Assembly: GCF_037040815.1 (NCBI RefSeq)
Contig: NZ_CP146232.1
Span: 806,001-870,000 of the forward strand
Length of the DNA stretch: 64,000 nt
Reading direction: 5' to 3'
DNA from: Pararoseomonas sp. SCSIO 73927
GTDB lineage: Bacteria; Pseudomonadota; Alphaproteobacteria; Acetobacterales; Acetobacteraceae
Shown: positions 8,710-18,022 of the stretch, in pieces
Numbering within the stretch: position 1 is the stretch's first letter
Layout of the letters: each line of letters opens with the position of its first letter
Program-made: the position numbers and the translations under genes
Notes under the pieces: generated by a model
Seen by the model: the letters and a program-made list of their open reading frames with translations, nothing else
Told to the model about the DNA's origin: nothing
Database searches by the model: none

Positions 8710-9210
8710 ATGCGAAGCTGGTTCACGGCCGACACCCATTTCGGCCACGGTTCCCTGCGGGCCCTGATGCGCCGCCCTTTCGAGAGCACCGCCGCGATGG
8801 ACGCCGCCCTGGCCGCTGCCTGGAACGCTGCCGTGGCGCCGGAGGACGAGGTGTGGCATCTCGGGGACTTCGCGGTGGGGCACCGGGACCCGGCCGGGTT
8901 GCTCGCCTCGCTTCACGGCACGAAGCACCTGGTCTGGGGCAACAACGACCCGCCGGCCGTCCGCGCCCTGCCCGGCTGGGCCAGCGCGGGCGCCATGGCG
9001 GAGATCGAGCGGGAGGGGCGGGCGCTCGTGCTCTGCCACTACGCACTGCGGCACTGGAACGGACAGCGGAAGGGGGCCTGGAACCTGCACGGCCATTCCC
9101 ACGGCACCCTCAAGCCCCTGCCCCGGCAGTTCGACGTGGGGGTGGACCCGCGCGGCTACCGCCCCGTGCGGCTGGACGAGTTGCGGCCGCGCCGCGCGGT
9201 AGCACCTTGA
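8710..9210 (+). CDS. Calcineurin-like metallophosphoesterase
   Basis: The protein has 166 residues. All classical metal-binding blocks are present: FTADTHFGH at the N-terminus, LGDFAVG, VWGNND, LCHYALRHW and LHGHSHGTL. It is a compact cytoplasmic two-metal phosphoesterase similar to the small YfcE-like and phage-associated enzymes. The substrate is unknown. The ATG at 8710 places DTHFGH at the expected distance from the N-terminus. The following ABC transporter gene starts 27 bp after its stop on the same strand, so they may be cotranscribed. Confidence 0.88.
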   Translation: MRSWFTADTHFGHGSLRALMRRPFESTAAMDAALAAAWNAAVAPEDEVWHLGDFAVGHRDPAGLLASLHGTKHLVWGNNDPPAVRALPGWASAGAMAEIEREGRALVLCHYALRHWNGQRKGAWNLHGHSHGTLKPLPRQFDVGVDPRGYRPVRLDELRPRRAVAP

Positions 9211-9236
9211 GCCCGCCGGCCGCGGGCACCGCGTCC

Positions 9237-10985
9237 ATGAGCCGCCTCCCCGCGCTCCGGATCGTGCTGCCCCTGCTGCGCGCCCATCCCGGCCGCGTGG
9301 CGGGCGCCATCCTCGCCATGGCGGTCGCCGCGGGGCTGCTGCTGCTGCTCGGCCAGGGGCTGCGCCACATGGTGGACGAGGGCTTCCAGACCGAGGAATC
9401 CCTGAACCGCCAGGCGCTGCTCCTCTTCGGCCTCGTCGTGCTGCTCGCGGTCAGCACCGCCACGCGCTTCTACCTCGTCTCCTGGCTCGGGGAGCGGGTG
9501 GGGGCTTCGCTCCGGCGCCGCGTCTACTCCCACGCGCTGGACCTGCCGCCGAGCTTCTACGAGAGGCAGCGCACGGGCGACGTGCTCACCCTCCTCACCA
9601 CGGACACGGAGATCCTGCGCGGGCTCGTCGGCGCCGCCGTGTCGCAGTGGCTGCGCGCGCTCGTCACCGCCCTCGGCGCGCTGGCCATGCTGTTCGTCAC
9701 CAGCCCGCGCCTCACCCTTATCGTCGTCGCCGTCACCCCCCTCATCGTCATGCCCCTCGTCCTCTTCGGGCGGCGGGAGAGACGCCTCAGCCGCATCGCG
9801 CAGGAGCGCGTGGCCGACCTCGGCGCCCAGGCGGAGGAGACGCTGAACGCGATGGCCACCGTCCAGGCCCACAACCACGAGGCCGCGGACCGCGCCCGCT
9901 TCACGCATCTGGCGGAGGAGAGCGTCGGCGCCTCCCTCGCCCGCATCCGCGTGCGCGCGGGCTTCATGCTCTGCCTCATCCTGCTGGGCTTCGGCGCCAT
10001 CACCCTCGCGCTGTGGGTCGGCGGCCACTCCGTCCTCTCCGGCCGGCTGACGGGCGGGGAGCTCTCGGCCTTCGTCTTTTACGCCGTGCTCCTCGCCAGC
10101 TCCGCCACCTCCCTCTCGGAGCTGTGGAACGAGGTGCAGCGCGCGGCGGGCGCCGCGGAACGGCTGGGCGAGTTCCTCGGCGTCCTGCCGGAAATCGCCC
10201 CGCCCGCACGCCCCGCGCTCCTCCCCGCCCCCGCGCAAGGCCGCCCCGTCGGCCGCCTCGCTTTCGAGAAGGTCCGCCTTCTCTATCCCAGCCGCCCGGA
10301 CCGCGCGGCGCTGGACGGCGCCTCCCTCCTTGTGGAACCCGGCGAGACGGTGGCGGTGGTCGGCCCCTCCGGCGCGGGGAAATCCACCCTCTTCCAGCTC
10401 GCGCTGCGCTTCCGCGACCCCGATGCCGGCCGGGTGACGCTGGACGGCGTGGACCTGCGCGCGGCCGACCCCGCCGCCATCCGCGCCCGCATCGCCCTCG
10501 TCCCCCAGGACCCCGTGATCTTCGGCACGGACGTGACGGAGAACATCCGCTACGGCCGCCCCGACGCCACGGAGGCCGAGATCCGCGCCGCTGCCCGCGC
10601 CGCCGACGCGGAAGGCTTCGTGGACGCCCTGCCCCAGGGCTACGCCACCTTCCTCGGCGAGAAGGGCGTGCGCCTCTCCGGCGGGCAGCGGCAGCGCATC
10701 GCCATCGCCCGCGCCGTGCTGCGCGACCCGCCCCTGCTGCTGCTGGACGAGGCGACGAGCGCGCTGGACGCGGAGAGCGAGGCCGCGGTGCAGGCCGCGC
10801 TCGCCCGCCTCTCCCGCGGCCGCGCCGTGCTCGTCATCGCCCACCGCCTGGCCACCGTGCGCCGCGCGGACCGCATCCTGGTGATGGAGAACGGGCGCTT
10901 CGTGGCGGAGGGCACGCACGACGCGCTGGTGCAGGAGGGTGGGCTCTACGCGCGGCTGGCGCGGCTGCAGTTCGCGGGAATGTAG
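9237..10985 (+). CDS. ABC-type exporter, fused membrane and ATPase domains (ABCB/MsbA-like)
   Basis: The protein has 582 residues. Residues ~1-300 form a six-helix exporter domain, and residues ~330-580 the nucleotide-binding domain with Walker A GPSGAGKST, signature LSGGQRQR, Walker B LLLLDEATSALD and switch His in IAHRLATV. It would work as a homodimer exporting a lipid, drug or peptide; the substrate is not evident. The N-terminal FQTEESLNRQALLLFGLVVLL and SFYERQRTGDVLTLLTTDTE fit the alphaproteobacterial branch annotated as MsbA- or LagD-like. The next gene starts 65 bp later. Confidence 0.92.
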   Translation: MSRLPALRIVLPLLRAHPGRVAGAILAMAVAAGLLLLLGQGLRHMVDEGFQTEESLNRQALLLFGLVVLLAVSTATRFYLVSWLGERVGASLRRRVYSHALDLPPSFYERQRTGDVLTLLTTDTEILRGLVGAAVSQWLRALVTALGALAMLFVTSPRLTLIVVAVTPLIVMPLVLFGRRERRLSRIAQERVADLGAQAEETLNAMATVQAHNHEAADRARFTHLAEESVGASLARIRVRAGFMLCLILLGFGAITLALWVGGHSVLSGRLTGGELSAFVFYAVLLASSATSLSELWNEVQRAAGAAERLGEFLGVLPEIAPPARPALLPAPAQGRPVGRLAFEKVRLLYPSRPDRAALDGASLLVEPGETVAVVGPSGAGKSTLFQLALRFRDPDAGRVTLDGVDLRAADPAAIRARIALVPQDPVIFGTDVTENIRYGRPDATEAEIRAAARAADAEGFVDALPQGYATFLGEKGVRLSGGQRQRIAIARAVLRDPPLLLLDEATSALDAESEAAVQAALARLSRGRAVLVIAHRLATVRRADRILVMENGRFVAEGTHDALVQEGGLYARLARLQFAGM

Positions 10986-11050
10986 CAAGCGGGGTTGAGT
11001 GGAACCGCGCCACCCACATCTTCAGGGTCCATCGCGGAGACGGAGTGAGC

Positions 11051-12316
11051 ATGCGGATCCTCGCCATCGGCCCGCGCGCCTATCTCGGCGACATCTATCT
11101 CGCCCTCCGCCGGGAAGGCCACGAGGTCCGCGTCCACGCGGAGGACCCGCCGGAGCGCCGCGCCTTCGGCGGAATTATCGAGACCGTGCCGGACTGGCGC
11201 GCGGAGCTGGACTGGGTCGGCCGCGACGGCATCATCCTCTTCGAGCGCATCGGCCGCGGCGCCGTGCAGGAGGAGTTGCGCGCACAGGGCTACCGCGTCG
11301 TCGGCGGCAGCACCTTCGGCGACCGGCTGGAGGCGGAGCGCGAGTTCGGCCAGGCCGTGCTGCAGGAGGCCGGGCTCGCCATTGCCGAGAGCCACTCCTT
11401 CGCCCACCCCTCCCTCGCGCTGGAATGGCTGGCCCGCCACCCCGGCCGCTACGTGCTGAAGCACGACGACACCGCCCGCACCACCTTCGTCGGCGACCAC
11501 CCGGAAGGCGCGGACCTCGCCTTCATGCTCCGCCGCGCCGGCGACGGCCGCGTGCTGCTGATGGAGCGGCTGGACGGCGTGGAGGTCGGCGTCGGCGCCT
11601 ATTTCGACGGCACCCGCTTCCTCCGCCCCGCCTGCATCGACTTCGAGCACAAGCGCTTCTTCACCGGCGAGATGGGCGAGATGACCGGCGAGATGGGGAC
11701 GCTGGCCGCCTATGACGGCTCGGAAAAACTCTTCGCCGCCACGCTGGACCGGATGGCCCCCCGCTTCGCGGAGGCCGGCCATGTCGGCTACGTGAACCTC
11801 AACCTCATCGTGAACGAGCGCGGCGTCTGGCCGCTGGAGTTCACCTGCCGCTTCGGCAACCCCGGCTTCGCCGTTCTCGCCGCCCTGCAGCCCGATGGCT
11901 GGGGCGACCTGATGGCCCGCATGGCCACGGGCGGCACGGACCGCTTCAACGCCCGCCCCGGCTGGTCGGTGGCCATCGTCCTCACCGTGCCGCCCTTCCC
12001 CGCCCACACGGAAGCCGCCCCGCCGGGCGAGGATCCCCCGGTCTTCTTCCTCACCGAGCCGAAGGGCGCGGAGCTGGACCGCTACCACCTCGTGGACGTG
12101 CGGATGGAGGACGGCCAGCTCCTCGGCCACCGGCGCTCCGGCCACCTGATGATCGTCACCGGCACCGGCGCCACGGTGGAGGCGGCGCAGGAGGACGCCC
12201 GCGCCCGCGCCCGCAACGTCGTCGCCCCCGAGCTGCGCTGGCGCGCGGATATCGGCGACCGCTTCCTCAAGGGCGAGCGCGAGAGGCTGCGCGCGCTGGG
12301 ATGGCTGCCGGGCTGA
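11051..12316 (+). CDS. ATP-grasp ligase related to phosphoribosylamine-glycine ligase (PurD-like)
   Basis: The protein has 421 residues. It starts MRILAIGPRAYLGDIYLAL and has an ATP-grasp layout: RYVLKHDDTARTTFVG (nucleotide-binding Lys), LLMERLDGVEVGVGAYFDG, and the metal-binding end VNLNLIVNERGVWPLEFTCRFGNPGFAVL. The last block strongly resembles the GARS C-domain, but the N-terminal domain lacks the usual PurD G-rich start. It is therefore probably a paralogue, with an unknown acid and amine as substrates, rather than the purine enzyme. It lies downstream of the ABC exporter, same strand. Confidence 0.75.
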   Translation: MRILAIGPRAYLGDIYLALRREGHEVRVHAEDPPERRAFGGIIETVPDWRAELDWVGRDGIILFERIGRGAVQEELRAQGYRVVGGSTFGDRLEAEREFGQAVLQEAGLAIAESHSFAHPSLALEWLARHPGRYVLKHDDTARTTFVGDHPEGADLAFMLRRAGDGRVLLMERLDGVEVGVGAYFDGTRFLRPACIDFEHKRFFTGEMGEMTGEMGTLAAYDGSEKLFAATLDRMAPRFAEAGHVGYVNLNLIVNERGVWPLEFTCRFGNPGFAVLAALQPDGWGDLMARMATGGTDRFNARPGWSVAIVLTVPPFPAHTEAAPPGEDPPVFFLTEPKGAELDRYHLVDVRMEDGQLLGHRRSGHLMIVTGTGATVEAAQEDARARARNVVAPELRWRADIGDRFLKGERERLRALGWLPG

Positions 12317-12332
12317 GCGCCGAGCGCCGCCC

Positions 12333-12659
12333 ATGCACCGGCTCGCGCTGGCACTGCTCGTCCTGTCCCTCCTGATCGGAGGCGCGCGCCTCTTCACCGG
12401 CGTGGTCTACCCCTTGGACGAACCGACCGCCCTTCTCGTGCTCAAGCGCGCACCGGCCCTGTGGATCGAGCGCCCAGAGGCCCGGGATCGCCCCCTTCCC
12501 GATCAGATCGTCCTCGACCGCGACGAGCCCACCCTCGCCTACGCCTGGCTCTATCTCCCGCTGATGCGCGCGGCGCCCGCCCTCGCGCCCGCCCTGGCAG
12601 GCGCGGCGGTCCTCCTGCTCGCGATCTCCGCCCGAAGGAGGGCGCAAGCGCGACGCTGA
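12333..12659 (+). CDS. Small putative membrane protein
   Basis: The protein has 108 residues with two hydrophobic segments, roughly 3-20 (LALALLVLSLLIGGARLF) and 84-102 (APALAGAAVLLLAISA). They are separated by an acidic/basic loop and followed by a basic tail RRRAQARR. It starts 16 bp after the ATP-grasp gene on the same strand, so it may be its operon partner. No family is recognised. It converges on the alpha/beta hydrolase gene. Confidence 0.55.
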   Translation: MHRLALALLVLSLLIGGARLFTGVVYPLDEPTALLVLKRAPALWIERPEARDRPLPDQIVLDRDEPTLAYAWLYLPLMRAAPALAPALAGAAVLLLAISARRRAQARR

Positions 12660-12727
12660 GCCGGAGGCGGAAGCCCACCCAGGGCCCTCCGCCTCGACCG
12701 CTCCTGCTCGCCAGCGCGGGCGCCCCG

Positions 12728-13693
12728 CTACCGCGTCGCCTGGGCCATCCGCACGAAATCGGCCAGCTCGCGGTTGAAGCGCGCGGGCTCCTCCCAGAAC
12801 GGCGCGTGGCCGCTGTCGGCGTAGAGCGAGAGCCGCGCGCCCGGCACCGCGCCGGCCGTGAAACGGGCCATCGCCGGGGTGAGGATCCGGTCCTTCTCGC
12901 CATGGCTGACCAGCACGGGCAGGCGCAGCGCCTTCAGGGCCTCGTCGTAGTTCGCCGGACGCCCCGCGAGGCCCGCGCGCACGTAGTGCGGCGCCAGCAT
13001 GTTGAAGGCCAGCATCGTCTGAAAATCCGCCGGCTCGGGCTGGGTGGCGAAGCAGGCGCGCAGGAAGCGGACCGTGCCATCGATGAAGCCGTCGATCCCC
13101 GGTGCCAGCATGGCGGAAGGCCCGAGCAGCCCGGCATCCGGCCCGAAGAAGGCCGGATCGCTGAGCGAGCTGCTGGCATCGACGTAGTTGATCCCCGCCA
13201 CCGCGGCGGCGCCGTGGGCGTTGAGGTAGTCGCCGACCACCCGCCCGGCATAGGACCACCCGACGAGGACAGGCCGCTGCAGCCCCAGCCCGGCGATGAC
13301 GCTCCGCACGTCGTCCGCCCACACCTGCCCCGGCTTGTAGAAGGCGTCCCCCTCGGGCTTGGCGCTCATCCCGTGGCCCCGCAGGTCGATCGCGACCATG
13401 CGGAACTCGCGCGCGAGCGCGGGATCGCGCAGCTGCCGGTCCCAGGACAGGGCGGCCTGCGCGAAGCCGTGCAGGAAGAGGATCGCGGGCCCCTGCGGGT
13501 TGCCGAACTCGTAGGTCGCCAGGCGCACGCCGTCGGGCGAGGTCACGAAGCGCGGGGCGTAGGCCGCCTGCCCCGCCGATGCGGGCGCGGGCGCCTGCTG
13601 CGCCTGGGCCGCGGCGGCGGGAAGGAGACCCAGTCCGATCGCGGCCGCCCCCATCCCCATCACGCCGCGCCGGCTCGCCGGGTTCTCGTCCAT
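12728..13693 (-). CDS. Tat-exported alpha/beta hydrolase
   Basis: The protein has about 321 residues. A twin-arginine-type leader (ASRRGVMGMGAAAIGLGLLPAAA) precedes the hydrolase fold: oxyanion region LFLHGFAQ, nucleophile Ser in VGWSYAG, Asp in GEKDRILTP and His in YADSGHAPFWEEP. The order matches haloperoxidase/esterase-type hydrolases that act on periplasmic esters; the substrate is unknown. Two ATGs (13699 and 13693) follow GGGAGGGG; I chose 13693 for spacing. The upstream ATG at 13762 would put 23 residues before the leader and is unlikely. Confidence 0.85.
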   Translation of the reverse strand: MDENPASRRGVMGMGAAAIGLGLLPAAAAQAQQAPAPASAGQAAYAPRFVTSPDGVRLATYEFGNPQGPAILFLHGFAQAALSWDRQLRDPALAREFRMVAIDLRGHGMSAKPEGDAFYKPGQVWADDVRSVIAGLGLQRPVLVGWSYAGRVVGDYLNAHGAAAVAGINYVDASSSLSDPAFFGPDAGLLGPSAMLAPGIDGFIDGTVRFLRACFATQPEPADFQTMLAFNMLAPHYVRAGLAGRPANYDEALKALRLPVLVSHGEKDRILTPAMARFTAGAVPGARLSLYADSGHAPFWEEPARFNRELADFVRMAQATR

Positions 13694-13834
13694 CGCCATC
13701 CCCTCCCGTGTTCCGTCCGGAGCGGCCGCATGGCCCCGCCCCGCCACCGCCCAGGCTGGCACAGAAACGACGCGCTGAGAGGGAGGAGTTCCGCCCGCTG
13801 CCCTCCGGCCCGCGGTGCTGCCGCTCGCCGCCGC

Positions 13835-15001
13835 TCAGGGCGTCGCCGCCCGCAGCCGCTCCTCCATCGCCACGATCCCCGCCTCGTCCACGTTCGCGAA
13901 GGCGATCCGCAGATGCGCCTCCTCCCCCGCGAAGGCGGGGCCGGGCAGGCACATCAGCCCGTGCTGCGTCGCCAGCGCCTCGGCCACGCGCCAGGCCGAG
14001 GTCCCGCCGTAGGGATGCCGCACATAGGCGAAATAGGCCCCCAGCGCCTCCAGTTCCCAGCCCGGCAGCCGATCGAAGGCGGCGCGCACGGTCTCGATCC
14101 GATCCTGCGTCGCCTTCCGCTTCTCCGCGCGCCAATCGTCCAGCGCGCCCAGCCCCCAGGCCAGCGCGGCCTGCCCGGCGCGGGCCGCGCAGATCTGCAC
14201 GCAGTCCATCACCTTCCCCAGTTCCGGCATCAGCGCGGCGGGCGCCCCGATCGCGCCCAGCCGGTGCCCGGGCATCGCGAAGGATTTCGAGAAGCTGTAG
14301 AGCTGCACGAGGTTCTCCGGCCACGCATCGCCGGAGAGCAGCCCGTGCGGCCTCTCCTGCCCCACCGGCAGGAAGTCGCGATAGGTCTCGTCCAGCACCA
14401 GCCAGATGCCCCGCTCCCGGCACAGGTCATGGAAGCGCGCGATCACCTCCGGCGGGTAGATCGCCCCCGTGGGGTTGTTCGGCGTCACCAGCACGATCGC
14501 GCGCACCCGCTCGTCGATCAGCGCCGCCGCCTCCTCCGGGTCCGGCACGAAGCCGCGCGCGGAGCGGCACGGCAGCGGCCGCGGCTCCGCGCCGATCATG
14601 TCCAGCACCATGCGGTGGTTGAAGTACCAGGGCGTCGGCAGCAGCACCGCGTCCCCGCGCCCGGCCAGCGCCATCATGGCGACGAAGTAGGCCTGGTTGC
14701 AGCCCGCGGTGATCGCCACCTCCGCCGCCCCGATCCGCCCGGCATAGGCGCGGTTGAGGTCGGCCGCGTAGGCTTCGCGCAGCGCCGCGTCCCCCATGAT
14801 CGGCCCGTAGGTGGCCGATGCGGGATCCCCCGCCGCCGCCGCCAGCCGCTCCAGCATCCCCGGCGCGGGCGGGTAGGAGGGCACGGCCTGGCACATGTTC
14901 AGCAGCGGCCCGCCCCCGCCGTTGTAGAGGGCTCCCCAGCGCTGGATCTCCGGGATGGGCGGGCTGCCCGTGTCGAGCAGGAGCGGGTTCGCGGGCGGCA
15001 T
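13835..15001 (-). CDS. PLP-dependent aminotransferase, class I/II fold
   Basis: The protein has about 388 residues. Landmarks are TYGPIMGDAALREAYAADL, ITAGCNQAYF, TPNNPTGAIYPPE (Asn contacting PLP), DETYRDF and the Schiff-base Lys in SFSKSFAMPGHRLG. A late Arg in HLRIAFAN would bind the substrate carboxylate. It transfers an amino group between an amino acid and a 2-oxo acid in the cytoplasm; the substrate is not resolved. I started at 15001 (MPPANPLLLDTG) rather than the ATG at 15052, because family members begin near IPEIQRW. Confidence 0.9.
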   Translation of the reverse strand: MPPANPLLLDTGSPPIPEIQRWGALYNGGGGPLLNMCQAVPSYPPAPGMLERLAAAAGDPASATYGPIMGDAALREAYAADLNRAYAGRIGAAEVAITAGCNQAYFVAMMALAGRGDAVLLPTPWYFNHRMVLDMIGAEPRPLPCRSARGFVPDPEEAAALIDERVRAIVLVTPNNPTGAIYPPEVIARFHDLCRERGIWLVLDETYRDFLPVGQERPHGLLSGDAWPENLVQLYSFSKSFAMPGHRLGAIGAPAALMPELGKVMDCVQICAARAGQAALAWGLGALDDWRAEKRKATQDRIETVRAAFDRLPGWELEALGAYFAYVRHPYGGTSAWRVAEALATQHGLMCLPGPAFAGEEAHLRIAFANVDEAGIVAMEERLRAATP

Positions 15002-15083
15002 CCCCGTGCTGTCCGCAAAAAGCCCGGGCGGCGCAAGCGCGCCCGCGCGCACTAAACCGACAGCGGACGGGGAGGCGGGGCGG

Positions 15084-15218
15084 CTAGTTCCGTTCCCGGT
15101 GCAGCGGGAAGGGCCACTCGAACACGTGCTCCACCACGAGGAAGAGCACCACCAGCGCGAGGGCGATCAGCGCGATGGCCAGGTTCGGGCCGCGGAACGT
15201 GTGCAGGGCGGTTTGCAT
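15084..15218 (-). CDS. Very small single-pass membrane protein (44 residues)
   Basis: The sequence from MQTALHTFRG contains one hydrophobic helix (IALIALALVVLFLVVEHVF, about residues 14-33) and a short charged C-terminus HRERN. The ATG at 15218 is preceded by a strong GGGAGG ribosome-binding site 6 nt away, which decides this start over the in-frame ATG at 15299. No family is recognised. It lies between the aminotransferase and the SLBB gene on the same strand. Confidence 0.6.
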   Translation of the reverse strand: MQTALHTFRGPNLAIALIALALVVLFLVVEHVFEWPFPLHRERN

Positions 15219-15351
15219 CTGATCCTCCCGTTCTCGGATTGGCGCGGGACCCGCGCGGGGGAAGCCTCGCACGCGCCTTACCCCCGCGTCATCCTCCATC
15301 CATCTTTCGTGATCGCCGCGCCCGCACGGCCATGTCCCGTGGCGGTCCGCC

Positions 15352-17784
15352 CTACCGCCCCTGCCGCGAGATCACCGCCAGCGCCGCGGAGCTGATGGAG
15401 ATCTGCCCGAGCACCGAGGTCAGGTCCCGGATGAACCCCCAGGTCTCGTAGGGGGACGGATCCTGCGGCACGACGACGAGGCTGCCCGGCGGCACCGGCG
15501 GCCCGCCCGCCTGCCAGGATCCCAGCCCCGCCGGAACGCTCTGCCCGTTCGGCAGCACGATGAAGGCGCGGGACACGTCGGCGAAGCGCTGCTCCCCGCC
15601 CGCCCCGCGCACGTACTGGCTGGCCTTCCAGCCCGTGGCGAACTGCAGGCTGCCCGGGTTCAGCACGGCGCCCACCACCGTCACCTCGTTCGGGCGCTTG
15701 GGCATCACGATCAGGTCCCCAGGCTCCAGCAGCACGTCCAGCTCCGGGCGGGAGGCGAGGACCACGGGGTTCGCCTCCACCACCATCCGCCCCGCCGCCC
15801 GCGCGTCCCGCAGGGTGGAGGCCAGCGCCTGGCCCGCGTTGATCGCCCCGCCCAGGTCCAGGCTGCCCTGCCGGCTGCCCGCCACGGCCTGCCCGGCCGC
15901 CACCTGGATCAGGCTCGTCTCCAGCTCCCGCGCCGTGCGCTGGAACCCCTCCTGCTGGCGCTGCCGCACGCTCTCCCGCGTGAAGACCGCGCCGTAGGGA
16001 TAGGCCTGCCCCGTCAGCCCGCCCGCGCGCGCCAGCAGCTCGGAGAGCCGCTCCCCGCGCCGGATGTCGTAGGTGCCGGGGCGCAGGAACTCGCCCACCA
16101 GCATCACCGGCCCCGTGTCGCGGTCCCCGAAGCCGCGCGGCACCCGCACCGCGTCGCGCGGGGAGAGGCGGACGGCCGCGAAGTTGCGGCTCCGCAGGTC
16201 CAGCAGGGTGCGGGAGAGCGGGATGGCCCCCGCGTTCTCCAGCGGCTCCCGCGCGAACTCCACGGAGGAGAGGTCGGCCGTCTCCGCCGCCCCGCCCGCC
16301 GCCGCCAGCACCATGTCCAGCCCCGTGTCGTCGAGCACGGGGAACAGGCCGGGCAGCCGCACCTCGCCGGCCAGCAGCACGGACTGGTCCAGCAGGAAGG
16401 GCAGCAGCGCCGGGTAGTCGATGAAGAGCTGCGGGCAGCCCGGCGTGCCGATATCCGGGAATCCCGCGCTGCGCGCATGGGCGAAGCGCAGCGGCGAGGA
16501 GCGCGCGGCGATGGCGAGAGAGGTCAGCGCCGGGCATTCCGGCACCGCCGCCAGCGGATGCGCCGCCACGCTCGCGACCCCGCCGGGCAGCGCCGCCCCA
16601 GCAGGCCCCGCCGCGCCGGCCATCCCCACACCTGGCACGCCCGCCCCCGGCATCCCGGCACCCGGCACCCCGGCACCCGGCAACGCCTGCGCCGCCCCGG
16701 GCACCCCGCCGTGGAACGGGGCGCCGGGAACAGACGCGCCCGGCACTCCCTGCCCCACATCCCCCTTCAGCGCCCTCTGCACGGCCGGCGAGGCCAGCCA
16801 CAGCACGTCCGCCTGGGAGAGGAGGATCACCTCGTCCCCCTCGCGCAACGGCAGCTCCGCCGCCCCGTTCATCACCCGCCCCAGGTCGAAGCCGATGAAG
16901 CGCCGCACCCGCGTGCGCTCGTCCTGCCGCCACACCACGCCCAGCCGTACATAGGGATCGGGCCGGATCACCCGCGGGTCCGCCAGCAGGGCCCGCAGCC
17001 CCGCCCCGCCCCGCGCGCCCACCCCGCGCATCACCGGCGCCACCACGTGCCCGGCCAGGCGCAGCCCGCCCGAGACCGCGTCCACCCCGGGGGAGACCGT
17101 CACGGCATCGCCCCGCCGCACCGGCGATCCCGGCGCCAGTTCCGCCAGCGCCCGCCGCCCGCCCGCATCCGTGCCGGTGGAGAGGAACCGGTTCCCCGCC
17201 GGCCGCAGCGCCCCGCCCGCCAGCGCCAGCAGCGCGGACATCGGCACGGCGCCCGCCCCCGCCGGCAGCTCGTAGATCGCGGGCCGCGTCGCGTCCCCCG
17301 CCAGCGCCACCACCCCGCCCAGCGGCGGCACCACCACCCGCTCCCCCTCCCGCAAGGAAAGGTCCGGGCTGCCCGGCGTGCCGGCGATGGCGGCGTAGAG
17401 GTCCACCACCCGCGACCCGCCCGGCCCCTCCACCCGCACGGCCCGCAGGCTGCCCGTGCGCCGGATGCCCCCCGCCGCCCCCAGCGCATCGAGGAGGGAG
17501 GCGACGGCGGGCAGCGGCACGGTCCCCGGCCGCACCACCTCGCCGGCCACGAAGACCGCGATCTGCCGGGTCTGCCCCAGCGAGACATAGGCCTCGGACC
17601 CGCCGAGCTCCCGCGCCACCCGCGCCTCGATGTCGGCCCGCAGGTCCCGCAGCGCGCGCCCGGCCGCGGGGAAGGGCGGGATGTCCGGCAGGGTCAGCAG
17701 CCCGTCCCGCCCCACCCGCACGGTGTAGGACTGGCGGGAGCGGCCGCGGATAGCCACCACCACCTCGTCGTCCCGCCCCAGCAC
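15352..17784 (-). CDS. SLBB-domain polysaccharide export protein, 3' part of a gene split by the island
   Basis: An 810-residue frame remains from the first in-frame ATG. It begins in the poly-export domain (LGRDDEVVVAIRGRSRQSYTV) and continues through several SLBB/soluble-ligand-binding repeats, e.g. IAVFVAGEVVRPGTVPLP, PVMLVGEFLRPGTYDIRRGE and VTVVGAVLNPGSLQFATG. It ends in the typical helix TWGFIRDLTSVLGQISI. A collagen-like V-P-G-A-G-x-P-G-A-G insert lies at about 16595-16760. Wza-like proteins form the outer-membrane/periplasmic channel for EPS. The homologous frame continues upstream to the 19-bp repeat at 17845-17863 (GYDTFRNLG) and its 5' part lies at 39.3-39.8 kb. Without a signal peptide this fragment should be non-functional. 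Confidence 0.9.
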   Translation of the reverse strand: MLGRDDEVVVAIRGRSRQSYTVRVGRDGLLTLPDIPPFPAAGRALRDLRADIEARVARELGGSEAYVSLGQTRQIAVFVAGEVVRPGTVPLPAVASLLDALGAAGGIRRTGSLRAVRVEGPGGSRVVDLYAAIAGTPGSPDLSLREGERVVVPPLGGVVALAGDATRPAIYELPAGAGAVPMSALLALAGGALRPAGNRFLSTGTDAGGRRALAELAPGSPVRRGDAVTVSPGVDAVSGGLRLAGHVVAPVMRGVGARGGAGLRALLADPRVIRPDPYVRLGVVWRQDERTRVRRFIGFDLGRVMNGAAELPLREGDEVILLSQADVLWLASPAVQRALKGDVGQGVPGASVPGAPFHGGVPGAAQALPGAGVPGAGMPGAGVPGVGMAGAAGPAGAALPGGVASVAAHPLAAVPECPALTSLAIAARSSPLRFAHARSAGFPDIGTPGCPQLFIDYPALLPFLLDQSVLLAGEVRLPGLFPVLDDTGLDMVLAAAGGAAETADLSSVEFAREPLENAGAIPLSRTLLDLRSRNFAAVRLSPRDAVRVPRGFGDRDTGPVMLVGEFLRPGTYDIRRGERLSELLARAGGLTGQAYPYGAVFTRESVRQRQQEGFQRTARELETSLIQVAAGQAVAGSRQGSLDLGGAINAGQALASTLRDARAAGRMVVEANPVVLASRPELDVLLEPGDLIVMPKRPNEVTVVGAVLNPGSLQFATGWKASQYVRGAGGEQRFADVSRAFIVLPNGQSVPAGLGSWQAGGPPVPPGSLVVVPQDPSPYETWGFIRDLTSVLGQISISSAALAVISRQGR

Positions 17785-17844
17785 GTAGCTGTCGGGCAGC
17801 GCCCCGACGAGGACGGGCGAGGCCCCCTGCGGCGCGCCGAGGTT

Positions 17845-17863
17845 GCGGAAGGTGTCGTAGCCG
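17845..17863. repeat. attL: 19-bp direct repeat at the left island end
   Basis: The sequence GCGGAAGGTGTCGTAGCCG is identical to 39339-39357; the bases on both sides differ (T...T here, C...A at the right copy), so 19 bp is the full shared core. On the minus strand it encodes the conserved G-Y-D-T-F-R segment of the SLBB export protein, so the target is a protein gene rather than a tRNA gene. Confidence 0.9.
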
Positions 17864-17980
17864 TAGCCACGTTCAGGAGCGTCCGTAGACGTTCATAGTG
17901 CATTGTTTAGAAAAGAGAAGATGGACGCCGAGCGTTCGGGATCATACGGTCACGTCCGCCACAATCCGGCACGCTCTTGG

Positions 17981-18011
17981 GGGCTGAAACGTGGGCTGTA
18001 ATTTGTGGGCT
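17981..18011. promoter_or_regulatory. Candidate integrase arm-type sites, left end
   Basis: GGGCTGAAACGTGGGC (17981-17996) recurs at 39267-39282 near the right end. GTGGGCT occurs at 17991 and again at 18005, just before the integrase start. Short directly repeated motifs near both ends are what arm-type binding sites of tyrosine integrases look like. The assignment is inference. Confidence 0.5.
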
Positions 18012-18022
18012 GGAGGCGGACG

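Noticed and set aside
17845..17863. att core as a tRNA 3' end
   Set aside because: The 19-bp repeat is coding sequence of the SLBB gene on both sides; no tRNA clover-leaf can be drawn from the surrounding bases.
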